The notes: a model not told the origin generated them from the sequence alone. 6,858 bases of DNA from an uncultured Eubacteriales bacterium (GCA_934454005.1 CAKSGI010000099.1:1-6858); one strand, 5' to 3'. Positions 1 through 6,688 are shown, numbered from the stretch's first letter. Translations and numbers: made by a program.

Positions 1-126
1 GAGGTACCTAAAAATTTATCTTCAAGACAAAAAGAATTGCTTAAAGAGTTTGATGAAACAGCTGTAGATAAAAACTATCAAAAGAGAAAAGGATTTTTTG
101 ATAAATTAAAAGATATGTTTGAATAG
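1..126 (+). CDS. dnaJ: Chaperone DnaJ, C-terminal end (partial)
   Basis: Frame 1 is open from the window edge to a TAG stop at 124-126, giving the last 41 residues of a protein. The piece reads EVPKNLSSRQKELLKEFDE, then a short charged linker, then GFFDKLKDMFE. This matches the usual end of bacterial DnaJ (Hsp40): a V-P-x-x-L-x-x-x-Q-K-x-L-L-x-x-F helix after the second C-terminal beta-sandwich domain, followed by a final F-F-x-K-[LV]-K-[DE]-x-F segment. DnaJ is the cytoplasmic co-chaperone that stimulates the DnaK ATPase and delivers unfolded substrates. The J-domain and zinc-finger region lie outside the window, so it cannot be shown that the gene is intact. Only 45 bases separate its stop from the end of the convergent minus-strand operon. 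A CbpA-type Hsp40 is a less likely alternative, because the tail fits DnaJ better. Confidence 0.85.
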   Translation, partial: EVPKNLSSRQKELLKEFDETAVDKNYQKRKGFFDKLKDMFE

Positions 127-140
127 AATATTATCAATCA

Positions 141-173
141 AAAAAATTAACCTGCCATTAGTGTTGGCAGGTT
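141..173 (-). terminator. Intrinsic terminator of the flippase/glycosyltransferase operon, in the convergent gap with dnaJ
   Basis: A perfect 9-bp inverted repeat, AACCTGCCA (149-157) and TGGCAGGTT (165-173), encloses a 7-base loop. Read on the minus strand the hairpin is followed by TTAATTTTTT (150-141), a U-rich tail typical of Rho-independent termination. Two bases of the hairpin belong to the TAA stop (174-172) of the last operon gene, so the stop and terminator are fused. Read on the plus strand, for dnaJ, the hairpin has an A-run before it but only AGTTCATTAT after it. Termination in that direction should therefore be weaker. Confidence 0.85.
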
Positions 174-1242
174 AGTTCATTATATCCTCAAGATTGCTAA
201 TCGTTACGTTATCGGATTTTTTGTATTTAATTATATCTCCAACAAAGAAGACTCCAAAAATAATAGATGAATAATAAGTTATGAATCTCCATAGTAACAT
301 AGCTTGATCAATTATACTATGATTAAAAAATGTACTAAATAAAACTAAAAATGCACCCTCGGAAGTTCCAGCGCTACCGGGTAAAGGGGTGTAAGAGGAT
401 ATCATCATGAGAAACGATCCCAGAGATATCATATCAAAAATGGGAAAACCAAGATTATTAAAAGCTTTATAAATAAAAAATGATACTAAATAAAATGTTG
501 TTAATTGAAAAAATGTTAATATATATAATTTAAATGATAAATTAATATTTTTACTTATAGATTTATTATTTTTTAAATAGTATTCAAGCTGAGTTTCAAC
601 CTTTAAACTTGTTGTTTCGGGGTTTTTTATTATACGAATTTTATTGAGAAGATTAAATACAAATTTTATAAGCGCAACAGTAATTTTACGATTTAATGAA
701 AATAAAAATAGTAAAACAACAAAAAAAGATTGCGCTAAAAAACCTATTAATGCTAAGACAATAAATCCAGGAAATCTTTCTTTGAAATAGCCATAATTAA
801 TTGAGATAATTGTTAATGAATATACAGTTAGTGTAATATGATAAACTAAAAATTTTTGCACTAATATAGAAAGAGCAGTACCAGATCCAATCCCCTTTTT
901 AATCATAGCGACTAGCTGCATTGGTTGACCAGCAATTGCAAATGGAGTTACAGAGTTGAAATATTGTCCTGTCATAGTTACTTTTATAGCGTCTCTATAT
1001 TTACTTTTTTTACTATAGACGAACAAGGATAGAAGATGTATTATTTTTGCATCTATTAACCAATATAAAAATATAGAGCTAAATGCTATTAGTAACCAAA
1101 ATACATTAAGTGTTTGAATACTATTAATAAGAGTTGCAAGATTATTATTATTTAAGCAAAAGTAAGTCATCATACCTACAGTGATTAAAAATAATCCTAT
1201 GAAAAAAATTTTAGTTAGATTTTTATTTTTAGCATTACTCAT
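172..1242 (-). CDS. Flippase-like polytopic membrane protein (LPG synthase TM domain family, PF03706/TIGR00374 type), second paralogue
   Basis: A 356-residue, very hydrophobic protein with about eight predicted membrane segments (roughly 12-30, 48-75, 85-105, 128-150, 158-183, 238-262, 268-284, 314-337). Two signatures place it with the stand-alone flippase-like relatives of the N-terminal half of MprF (lysylphosphatidylglycerol synthase/flippase). One is SVTPFAIAGQPMQ at 97-109, the other TPLPGSAGTSEG at 285-296, followed by LLWRFITYY at 316-324. There is no C-terminal aminoacyl-transferase domain, so it should not make lysyl-lipids. A role in moving or presenting a lipid or lipid-linked glycan is inferred from the family and the adjacent GT2 genes. 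The ATG start (1242-1240) has GAGGAA at 1253-1248, and the gap to the preceding glycosyltransferase is 16 bases. It is the last gene of the operon; its stop runs into the terminator hairpin. It aligns collinearly with the product of 3238-4266, but several glycines of the first motif are replaced (F101, I103, A104). Confidence 0.85.
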   Translation of the reverse strand: MSNAKNKNLTKIFFIGLFLITVGMMTYFCLNNNNLATLINSIQTLNVFWLLIAFSSIFLYWLIDAKIIHLLSLFVYSKKSKYRDAIKVTMTGQYFNSVTPFAIAGQPMQLVAMIKKGIGSGTALSILVQKFLVYHITLTVYSLTIISINYGYFKERFPGFIVLALIGFLAQSFFVVLLFLFSLNRKITVALIKFVFNLLNKIRIIKNPETTSLKVETQLEYYLKNNKSISKNINLSFKLYILTFFQLTTFYLVSFFIYKAFNNLGFPIFDMISLGSFLMMISSYTPLPGSAGTSEGAFLVLFSTFFNHSIIDQAMLLWRFITYYSSIIFGVFFVGDIIKYKKSDNVTISNLEDIMN

Positions 1243-1258
1243 TAAAATTCCTCATAAC

Positions 1259-2251
1259 TTAGTTATTTGCATGTTGTTTTTGAGATTTATTATCAGGAGC
1301 GTTAATAATATAAGGCATTTGGACATTGCCTGTTCCAGCTTTATATTTATTTCCTTTAAAATATTCTATTGATTTATTGTTTGCCCGAATATTATTGACG
1401 ATTCCAGAGAAATTTTTACATCTTAAATGCATCATAAATATTGAGTGATAATTAACTAATTTTGTTCTTCTAGCATATAACCTATATGCAAATTTGTAAT
1501 TATCATAATCTTGTTTATTTTCTAAATATTCACGTATCATAGCCATAGATATTGTATAATCATTTATTTTTTGTGCATTCATAGTTTTTAAAATGCTACC
1601 ACGTCTTTGGGTATAATTATATAATGCTTTATTTGTTATAGCTATTTTTTTTGCATTATAAAATAGTTGAGGAGAAGCCACAACATCTTCGAAATACATG
1701 TTACGAAATTCTATATTATTATCTGTAAAAATAGATTTTTTACAAAGTTTATTCCAAGCAAAATGATGTATAGTCCAATCATAAATTAATTTTCTTAATG
1801 CTTTGTCTTTTTTGTATGTTCTGTCCCATAAGATAGTTGGGACATATATTTTAAGTCCAGATTTTGGAAAATACAGATTCAAATTGCAACAAGATATATC
1901 TGCGTCATTTTTTATTATTAAATTGTAGAGAGTTTCTAAAAATTTAGGATGTATGTAATCATCGCTATCTAAGAATGCTAGATATTCACCTTTGGATTCT
2001 CTAATTCCAACATTTCTAGCATTAGATAGACCACTATTTTTTATACTTATAACTTTAATATTATTGTATTTACTTTTATACTCTTTTAGTATTTCATAAC
2101 TTGAATCAGTTGAGCCATCATTAACAGCTATTATTTCTACATCTTTAAATGTTTGATTTATAGCAGAGTCTAGTGATTTCCTTAAATATAGTTCTACATT
2201 ATAAACTGGTATAATCAAACTAATTTTTGGATTTTCGGGTTTTAAGCTCAA
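1259..2251 (-). CDS. Family 2 (GT-A fold) glycosyltransferase, second paralogue, TTG start
   Basis: This 330-residue enzyme has a clear GT2 domain over about residues 8-225. ISLIIPVYN at 10-18 is the first nucleotide-binding strand, and NDGSTD at 44-49 is the UDP-sugar-binding loop. SNARNVG at 76-82 precedes the metal-binding DXD equivalent, DSDD, at 95-98. Further on are AWNKL at 165-169, MYFED at 185-189 (E188/D189 candidate catalytic base region) and YNYTQRRGSI at 211-220, as in capsule and lipid-glycan GT2 enzymes. It has no membrane segment or signal peptide, so it should act in the cytoplasm, probably at the membrane beside its flippase-like partners. The donor and acceptor sugars cannot be told. 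No ATG fits the N-terminus. The TTG at 2251-2249 is chosen because AAAGGGGGAA (2267-2258) lies upstream at normal spacing. The gene follows its paralogue after 27 bases. The C-terminal 30 residues (KYKAGTGN onward) are polar and not shared with the paralogue. Confidence 0.9.
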   Translation of the reverse strand: MSLKPENPKISLIIPVYNVELYLRKSLDSAINQTFKDVEIIAVNDGSTDSSYEILKEYKSKYNNIKVISIKNSGLSNARNVGIRESKGEYLAFLDSDDYIHPKFLETLYNLIIKNDADISCCNLNLYFPKSGLKIYVPTILWDRTYKKDKALRKLIYDWTIHHFAWNKLCKKSIFTDNNIEFRNMYFEDVVASPQLFYNAKKIAITNKALYNYTQRRGSILKTMNAQKINDYTISMAMIREYLENKQDYDNYKFAYRLYARRTKLVNYHSIFMMHLRCKNFSGIVNNIRANNKSIEYFKGNKYKAGTGNVQMPYIINAPDNKSQKQHANN

Positions 2252-2282
2252 TTTAAATTCCCCCTTTATCCCTTAAGCTTAA
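2242..2282 (-). promoter_or_regulatory. Possible start-codon hairpin for translational coupling between the two glycosyltransferase genes
   Basis: On the minus-strand RNA, UUAAGCUUAA (2282-2273) can pair over 10 bases, with one G-U, to UUGAGCUUAA (2251-2242). The loop of 21 bases (2272-2252) holds the Shine-Dalgarno site. The 3' arm includes the UUG start of the downstream gene. The 5' arm contains the UAA stop of the upstream gene (2281-2279). A ribosome finishing the upstream gene would open the stem. The complementarity is seen directly; the regulatory role is inferred, and the stem is A-U rich and so only moderately stable. Confidence 0.35.
2258..2267 (-). promoter_or_regulatory. Shine-Dalgarno site deciding the TTG start of the second glycosyltransferase
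   Basis: On the minus strand AAAGGGGGAA ends 6 bases before the TTG at 2251-2249, with GGGGG 8 bases away. No in-frame ATG or GTG lies near the start of the GT2 domain. This makes TTG the best supported start. The site sits in the loop of a possible hairpin whose 3' arm contains the start codon (2242-2282). Confidence 0.7.
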
Positions 2283-3241
2283 TTTATAGAATCAGGAAAC
2301 TCAGATATATTATCAAAACAGGCAAATTCATCTTTCATGCAATAAATAACTTTAGAGTTCAATGATCTTATTTTTTTAAATAATCCCTTGATGTCTTTTT
2401 TTTGTGCACATATCTTATATATAAGTTTTAAATTGATAAGCATAGTTCTATATCCATACAATAAGTAGCTAAGTTTATAATTATTATAGTCTTTATTTTT
2501 TTCTAAGAAATTTCTCATACAAGCAAATGATCTTATATAATCATTAAGTTTTTCTTCATCTATGTTATTTACAATGCTATAATCACTTTTTGTATAATTA
2601 TAATATTCTTTATTTATAACAGCGATTTTATTTGCAAAATAGAACAAACTCATTACTACAGGTATATCTTCGAAATACATATCTGGAAAACTAATATTAT
2701 TTTTTATAAATAGATCTTTTTTCCAAAGTTTGTTCCACATATAAAAATGCATTCTTATATCTTTTATTAAAGAATTTAACATTTTTTTATTAGAGTATAC
2801 ACCAGTTTTAAAGCAAAATGGTTTTCTTATTTTTTTATCTTTTTCAGGTAAATATGTAGAAAATCCGCAACAAACAATATCTGCATTAGTAGATAAGGCT
2901 GTTAAGTATAATTTTTCTAAGAATTCGGGTTCTATATGATCATCACTATCAACAAAAGCAAGGTAATCTCCTCTTGCATATTTTAGTGCTTGATTTCTAG
3001 CCTCAGCAACACCTAAATTTTCTTGATTTATTATTATAAAGTTTGAATTTTCTTTTTTAAACTCTTCTATTATATTAGATGAAAAATCAGTTGATCCGTC
3101 ATTAACTATAATAACCTCAAAGTCTTTCATTGTTTGATTTACAATAGAGTTTAAACAGTTTCTAATAAATTTTTCTTCATTATAAACCGGTACAATAACA
3201 CTTATAGCTGGACTGGTTTTATTTTTACACAAGATTCTCAA
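2279..3241 (-). CDS. Family 2 (GT-A fold) glycosyltransferase, first paralogue, TTG start
   Basis: A 320-residue GT2 enzyme, collinear with the product of 1259-2251. Motifs in order are ISVIVPVYN (13-21), NDGSTD (47-52), EARNQAL (80-86), the metal-binding DSDD (98-101), MWNKL (168-172), MYFED (188-192) and YYNYT (213-217). It is cytoplasmic with no membrane segment, and transfers a sugar from a nucleotide donor to an unidentified acceptor. The longest frame opens with TTG at 3241-3239, which overlaps the TGA of the preceding membrane-protein gene by four bases (TTGA). GAGGA (3246-3242) abuts that TTG with no spacer. A second in-frame TTG at 3232-3230 (codon 4) sits 9 bases beyond GAGGA and gives nine residues before ISVIVPVYN, exactly as in the paralogue, so it may be the true start. 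Either way translation is coupled to the upstream flippase-like gene. The C-terminus (about 280-320) diverges from the paralogue. Confidence 0.9.
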   Translation of the reverse strand: MRILCKNKTSPAISVIVPVYNEEKFIRNCLNSIVNQTMKDFEVIIVNDGSTDFSSNIIEEFKKENSNFIIINQENLGVAEARNQALKYARGDYLAFVDSDDHIEPEFLEKLYLTALSTNADIVCCGFSTYLPEKDKKIRKPFCFKTGVYSNKKMLNSLIKDIRMHFYMWNKLWKKDLFIKNNISFPDMYFEDIPVVMSLFYFANKIAVINKEYYNYTKSDYSIVNNIDEEKLNDYIRSFACMRNFLEKNKDYNNYKLSYLLYGYRTMLINLKLIYKICAQKKDIKGLFKKIRSLNSKVIYCMKDEFACFDNISEFPDSIN

Positions 3242-4266
3242 TCCTCATTACTAATCTTTTTATTTTTATTTTTGGTAATCCTAGAAAATGGAGCAGAAAT
3301 CAAAATAACTAAATAATATGTAATTAATCGCCATAATAGCATGGCAGATTTTATGGATTCATCCCCAAAACTACCTCCAAACATAATATAAAAACTACCT
3401 TCTGCAGCACCAGAAGCACCAGGTAACGGCATAAAACATGATACCATTGTTACAAAAGCTTGAGTGCCAATCATATCCACTATGCTTGCTCCAGAAAGTT
3501 TAAATGACTTATAAATACAGTACGGAACAATAAACATAGTAGTAAGTTGAGCGGCAGTTAATGCATAAGCTTTTAATACTAGATTTTTATCTTTAAAGAG
3601 TTCTTTATTGCTATTATGAAAGCATTCTAATTGGTCTTCTAATGATTCTATTTTATTATCTACATTTTTTAATATTTTAATTTTACCTAATAAATTAAAA
3701 ACGAACGATATTATAGATTTTGTAAGTTTTTTATTAAAAGAGAACAATATAAGTAATACTATAACAATAGCTTGAGAAAAAAATCCAAAGAAGGCTAATC
3801 CTTTAATAGGTCCATTAATAGCGTCTTGACAAAATACTAGTGCAAATATGCTATAACATACAAGAGTAGACTGATATACCAAAAATTTTTGAATAAGCGC
3901 AGCGGTACCAGTTCCAGGATCTATACCTTGTTTGGAGTAAGAGATTACTTGCATAGGTTGTCCGCCAGATGCACCAGGAGTAACAGCGCTGAAGAATTGA
4001 CCAACCATGCTGCATTTGATAGCGTATCTAAATTTATATTCGTTATATCTAGCCTTTGTGAATAAATAAATAAGTATTATATCTATAACTATATTTAGTA
4101 GATAACAAATAACAGACATTAAAAGCCATCCCTTATCGAAATCGGATATGTTATTAACAAGGTCTGTTAATCCGTTTTCTGAAATGCATAAATAGATCAT
4201 TATTCCCATAGCAAGAATTATAAATATAATGTTTATTAATGCCTTCCAGTTTACTTTACCTTTCAT
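3238..4266 (-). CDS. Flippase-like polytopic membrane protein (LPG synthase TM domain family, PF03706/TIGR00374 type), first paralogue
   Basis: A 342-residue protein, first gene of the operon, with about eight hydrophobic segments. The family motifs are well kept (numbered from the chosen start): AVTPGASGGQPMQ at 94-106, MPLPGASGAAEG at 279-290 and LLWRLITYY at 310-318. It matches the membrane half of MprF but lacks the lysyl-transferase domain. Stand-alone members often lie beside glycosyltransferases, and archaeal AglD fuses a GT2 domain to a similar membrane domain. Lipid-linked glycan handling is therefore a reasonable inference. An ATG four codons earlier (4278-4276) is in frame but has no Shine-Dalgarno site. 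GGGGGA (4276-4271) is well placed for the ATG at 4266-4264, so the shorter start is preferred. The stop (3240-3238) overlaps the first possible TTG of the next gene. Confidence 0.85.
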   Translation of the reverse strand: MKGKVNWKALINIIFIILAMGIMIYLCISENGLTDLVNNISDFDKGWLLMSVICYLLNIVIDIILIYLFTKARYNEYKFRYAIKCSMVGQFFSAVTPGASGGQPMQVISYSKQGIDPGTGTAALIQKFLVYQSTLVCYSIFALVFCQDAINGPIKGLAFFGFFSQAIVIVLLILFSFNKKLTKSIISFVFNLLGKIKILKNVDNKIESLEDQLECFHNSNKELFKDKNLVLKAYALTAAQLTTMFIVPYCIYKSFKLSGASIVDMIGTQAFVTMVSCFMPLPGASGAAEGSFYIMFGGSFGDESIKSAMLLWRLITYYLVILISAPFSRITKNKNKKISNED

Positions 4267-4270
4267 AAAA

Positions 4271-4276
4271 TCCCCC
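4271..4276 (-). promoter_or_regulatory. Shine-Dalgarno site deciding the start of the first flippase-like gene
   Basis: The minus strand reads ATGGGGGATTTTATG across 4278-4264. The GGGGGA is 4 bases (5 from the G-run) before the ATG at 4266 and is inside the first possible codons of the longer frame. The longer ATG at 4278 is preceded only by T-rich sequence without a purine tract. The shorter protein is thus favoured. Confidence 0.65.
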
Positions 4277-4333
4277 ATAAAAGTAGATAGTTAACCTATA
4301 AACTAAAATATATAAGTATAATTATCTCTATAT

Positions 4334-4362
4334 ACTATATCACAATAATTATTATTTTTCAA
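4334..4362 (-). promoter_or_regulatory. Sigma-A-type promoter of the flippase/glycosyltransferase operon
   Basis: On the minus strand TTGAAA (4362-4357) is followed, after exactly 17 bases, by TATAGT (4339-4334). A TGA just before the -10 supplies the TG of an extended -10. Transcription should begin near 4327, giving a leader of about 60 bases before the ATG at 4266. The promoter lies about 40 bases beyond the U-tract of the preceding operon's terminator, so the four genes appear to form their own transcription unit. No clear operator is seen, although the -10/-35 spacer contains a 10-base palindrome, AATAATTATT (4344-4353). Confidence 0.65.
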
Positions 4363-4400
4363 ACTACAAATCGTACCTGTGCTAATAGTTTATTATCCGT

Positions 4401-4449
4401 TAAAAAGTATAAAAATATAGCTGACACAAATTTTGTTTTGTATCAGCTA
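4401..4449 (-). terminator. Intrinsic terminator of the ABC transporter operon
   Basis: TAGCTGA (4418-4424) and TCAGCTA (4443-4449) form a stem that continues with ACAAA (4426-4430) and TTTGT (4437-4441). The one interruption, C4425 opposite A4442, becomes a G-U pair in minus-strand RNA, giving 13 continuous base pairs with a 6-base loop. It is followed on that strand by TATTTTTATACTTTTTA (4417-4401). The strand-specific wobble and the T-tract show it serves the minus-strand gene ending at 4475, 25 bases upstream. Confidence 0.85.
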
Positions 4450-4474
4450 AAAATATTTATATATTAAATTTTTG

Positions 4475-5971
4475 TTATAAATGTTTTCTATATATCCATA
4501 CAATTAGACCAATAACTAATGTTATTAAAGGAAGTATTATTGCAAATATTATAGATATAACTATATATTGTATTGTATTTATAGCCATTTGAGAAGTGCT
4601 TACTGATTTTGGCTCTATAATCATTCCAACTTCTTCGTTATCTGTAATGATATTAATAACATTTGAGAAGTATTCAGAGTTGTTGATTGCTGTTCTCGAC
4701 AATATCTGAGGGTCAAATGCTTCTAGGGAAGCTACTACTGTTACAGTGGAGCTATCCTTTTCTGATAATAGCATAGATGGTACATTAGGTTTTTTATTTT
4801 CGTCACTTGGTGTGAAGTTTTCATCGGCGGAGCTTGGCATTATTCCAGAAGTGTCAGAACTTTGTAAAAGTGTTTTAACATTCGCACCTTCTATAATTTC
4901 AAGAGGTTTAGCATAAGGGATAGTAGTAGGAATGTTTGTATTGTATAAGTCTTTAGAGAATTTTTTATCTGCATATTCGCTTTTAAATATAAATGGATTG
5001 TTGATGAAAATAAAATTTTGGGAATTAGTTTCATATACAACACCATCACCAACTTTTATATTCCATTTTTCTAAGAGACCATTTAGTTTTTCTGGATTTT
5101 TATTAACTTGACTTAAAACGACGAAAAGATTTTTACCATGATTTCCATCATTATCTAAATATTTTTCAATTTTAGAAAGACCTTCATCGTCGTAATCTTT
5201 GGATGGTGCAAAGATTACTGCCATATTAGTGTCGGATGGAATATCATTTGTAAGTAAGTCAACGTTATTTACTTCGTAGTTATTAGATTTTAGTAAAGAC
5301 TGAAATGCATTTGAGGATTCTTCGCCATATCCGGTTAAAAATGCAATTTTTGTAAGTTTATCACTAGTTACATACATTATAGCAGATGTTATAGATTGTT
5401 CTGCCGATGAAGCGGTAATTTTGGCGCCATAACTAGACGATTGGATATTAAATAGATCTTGAACGGATAAAACTTTATATTTGTTTCCGCACTTTACTAT
5501 TACCGATTCAGCAGATATTTTTTCATTTGGGAAATTAGATGTAGCGTATGTAGGATTTTCATCTGGATCAATATATTTTAAATTTATTTTGTTTGAATAC
5601 TTACAGTATTCTTTTATAACTGAGTTTGCTTGAATAAAATATTCATTTTTAGAAGTGAAATTTTCTTCACTAGAAAGAACAATTATTTCTATATCTTTAT
5701 CTAAGGTTTTTATATAATCTTTAGATCTATCCGTTAATCTAAAAAATTGATTTTTAGTCAAATCTAAATTTAAATTAAACTTATCATCTAAAGCAGTTAC
5801 TCCAATGTTTAAAAGTACGGTTGCAATTATTACAAATGCGGTTATTATTGACATAATCGTACCGTGACGGTTTCTTTTGTTTTTAAAATAATTTTTTATC
5901 CATTTTTGAGATGTATTAGTATCGTTATTATCATCTGATGTAGATGTGTTTAGATTTTTATTATCGTTCAT
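4475..5971 (-). CDS. GldG-like ABC transporter auxiliary protein (ABC_transp_aux type)
   Basis: A 498-residue membrane-anchored protein. An Asn/Asp/Thr-rich cytoplasmic tail (1-25) and a basic stretch precede a membrane anchor at about 37-59. Next is the family signature NLDLTKNQFFRLTD (68-81), the point where GldG-like proteins enter their extracytoplasmic domain. Other family landmarks are YIDPDENP (133-140), FLTGYGEES (211-219), the IPSDTNMAVIFAPSKD segment (244-259) and FSNVINIIT (435-443). A second membrane segment lies at about 466-493, leaving RKHL in the cytoplasm. Residues 372-398 are a low-complexity Ser/Asp/Glu/Pro insert. In Bacteroidota GldG works with GldA and GldF; in Bacillota the cargo of such systems is unknown. 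The ATG start (5971-5969) has a strong AAAGGAG (5985-5979) overlapping the stop of the permease, with a 12-base gap. It is the last gene before the terminator. Confidence 0.85.
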   Translation of the reverse strand: MNDNKNLNTSTSDDNNDTNTSQKWIKNYFKNKRNRHGTIMSIITAFVIIATVLLNIGVTALDDKFNLNLDLTKNQFFRLTDRSKDYIKTLDKDIEIIVLSSEENFTSKNEYFIQANSVIKEYCKYSNKINLKYIDPDENPTYATSNFPNEKISAESVIVKCGNKYKVLSVQDLFNIQSSSYGAKITASSAEQSITSAIMYVTSDKLTKIAFLTGYGEESSNAFQSLLKSNNYEVNNVDLLTNDIPSDTNMAVIFAPSKDYDDEGLSKIEKYLDNDGNHGKNLFVVLSQVNKNPEKLNGLLEKWNIKVGDGVVYETNSQNFIFINNPFIFKSEYADKKFSKDLYNTNIPTTIPYAKPLEIIEGANVKTLLQSSDTSGIMPSSADENFTPSDENKKPNVPSMLLSEKDSSTVTVVASLEAFDPQILSRTAINNSEYFSNVINIITDNEEVGMIIEPKSVSTSQMAINTIQYIVISIIFAIILPLITLVIGLIVWIYRKHL

Positions 5972-5983
5972 GTTATCACTCCT

Positions 5984-6688
5984 TTAATTCCATCTTTTTT
6001 TATCGAGTACTCGTACAGTTAAAAATATAAATAATGCAGAAACACTTAAAAAGAATATCGTATCTGAAAGGCTAAAAATTCCAGATGAAAAATTTTGATA
6101 GTGATTATTAAACGATAAACTGTTAATTATATTTTTTATGAATTTTACATTTATAATAGATGATATAAAGTCTGTAAAAATGATTATTAAACTTACACCT
6201 AAAGTGCTAATAGCAGCAACAACTTGACTTTCAGTTAATGAAGAAAAGAACATGCCAATAGCTATTAAAGCGGATCCTAACAGCAAAATACCGACAAAAC
6301 TACCTAAAATAACTGGCCAATCCGGTATAGAAAAGAAAGAGATAATTATTGCATATACGATTGTAACGAATATGCCAATAAAAAACATAAATAAAGCAGA
6401 TAGATATTTTCCAATAGCTATAGTTGATAGTCTGATAGGAGCCGTAAAAAGAGCTTGGTCAGTTTTTTGTTTTTTGTCTTCGCTTATAAGTCTCATTGTG
6501 AGTATTGGAATAAGGAGGCAAACGAAAATAAAAATAGTTGCATATACAAATGTTAATCTTGGGTCTTTATATGTAAGAGTTGTTCCAACAAAAATTATTC
6601 CTGCAACTAGATAAAACAATGCTAAAAATAAATAGCCCGTTGCAGAAGAAAAATAAGATGATATTTCTCGTTTTATAATTGCTAACAT
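5984..6688 (-). CDS. ABC-2 type permease, GldF-like
   Basis: A 234-residue integral membrane protein with six hydrophobic segments (about 17-38, 46-66, 97-119, 127-148, 156-178, 208-227), the normal size and topology for an ABC-2 permease. The cytoplasmic loop LTMRLISEDKKQKTDQALF (63-81), followed by TAPI, is the characteristic signature of the GldF/NosY-like group and likely meets the ATPase. The N-terminus (MLAIIKREISSYFSS) is the usual amphipathic helix with the IxKREIxxYFxS pattern. It forms the membrane pore of an export-type ABC complex with the ATPase before it and the GldG-like protein after it. The ATG (6688-6686) overlaps the ATPase stop by one base (TAATG), with GGGGGAG at 6702-6696 as ribosome site, so translation is coupled. 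The transported substrate is not apparent. Confidence 0.88.
   Translation of the reverse strand: MLAIIKREISSYFSSATGYLFLALFYLVAGIIFVGTTLTYKDPRLTFVYATIFIFVCLLIPILTMRLISEDKKQKTDQALFTAPIRLSTIAIGKYLSALFMFFIGIFVTIVYAIIISFFSIPDWPVILGSFVGILLLGSALIAIGMFFSSLTESQVVAAISTLGVSLIIIFTDFISSIINVKFIKNIINSLSFNNHYQNFSSGIFSLSDTIFFLSVSALFIFLTVRVLDKKRWN

Noticed and set aside
1181..1372. 63-codon plus-strand open frame
   Set aside because: It lies antisense across the end of one glycosyltransferase and the start of the flippase-like gene, has no family features, and both genes on the other strand are well supported.
3238..4266. Calling the membrane proteins MprF (lysylphosphatidylglycerol synthase)
   Set aside because: Both are about 340-356 residues and contain only the membrane domain. 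The C-terminal aminoacyl-transferase domain needed for lysyl-lipid synthesis is absent.
4267..4278. Upstream ATG (4278) as start of the first flippase-like gene
   Set aside because: No Shine-Dalgarno site precedes it, and the GGGGGA inside this extension is placed to serve the ATG at 4266.
4418..4449. The hairpin as a plus-strand regulatory element or riboswitch
   Set aside because: The stem is interrupted on the plus strand but continuous through a G-U pair on the minus strand, and a T-tract follows only on the minus strand. It is best explained as a terminator.
6252..6614. 120-codon plus-strand open frame
   Set aside because: It is wholly antisense to the ABC-2 permease, whose protein motifs and operon coupling are clear. 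Its composition is that of a shadow frame.
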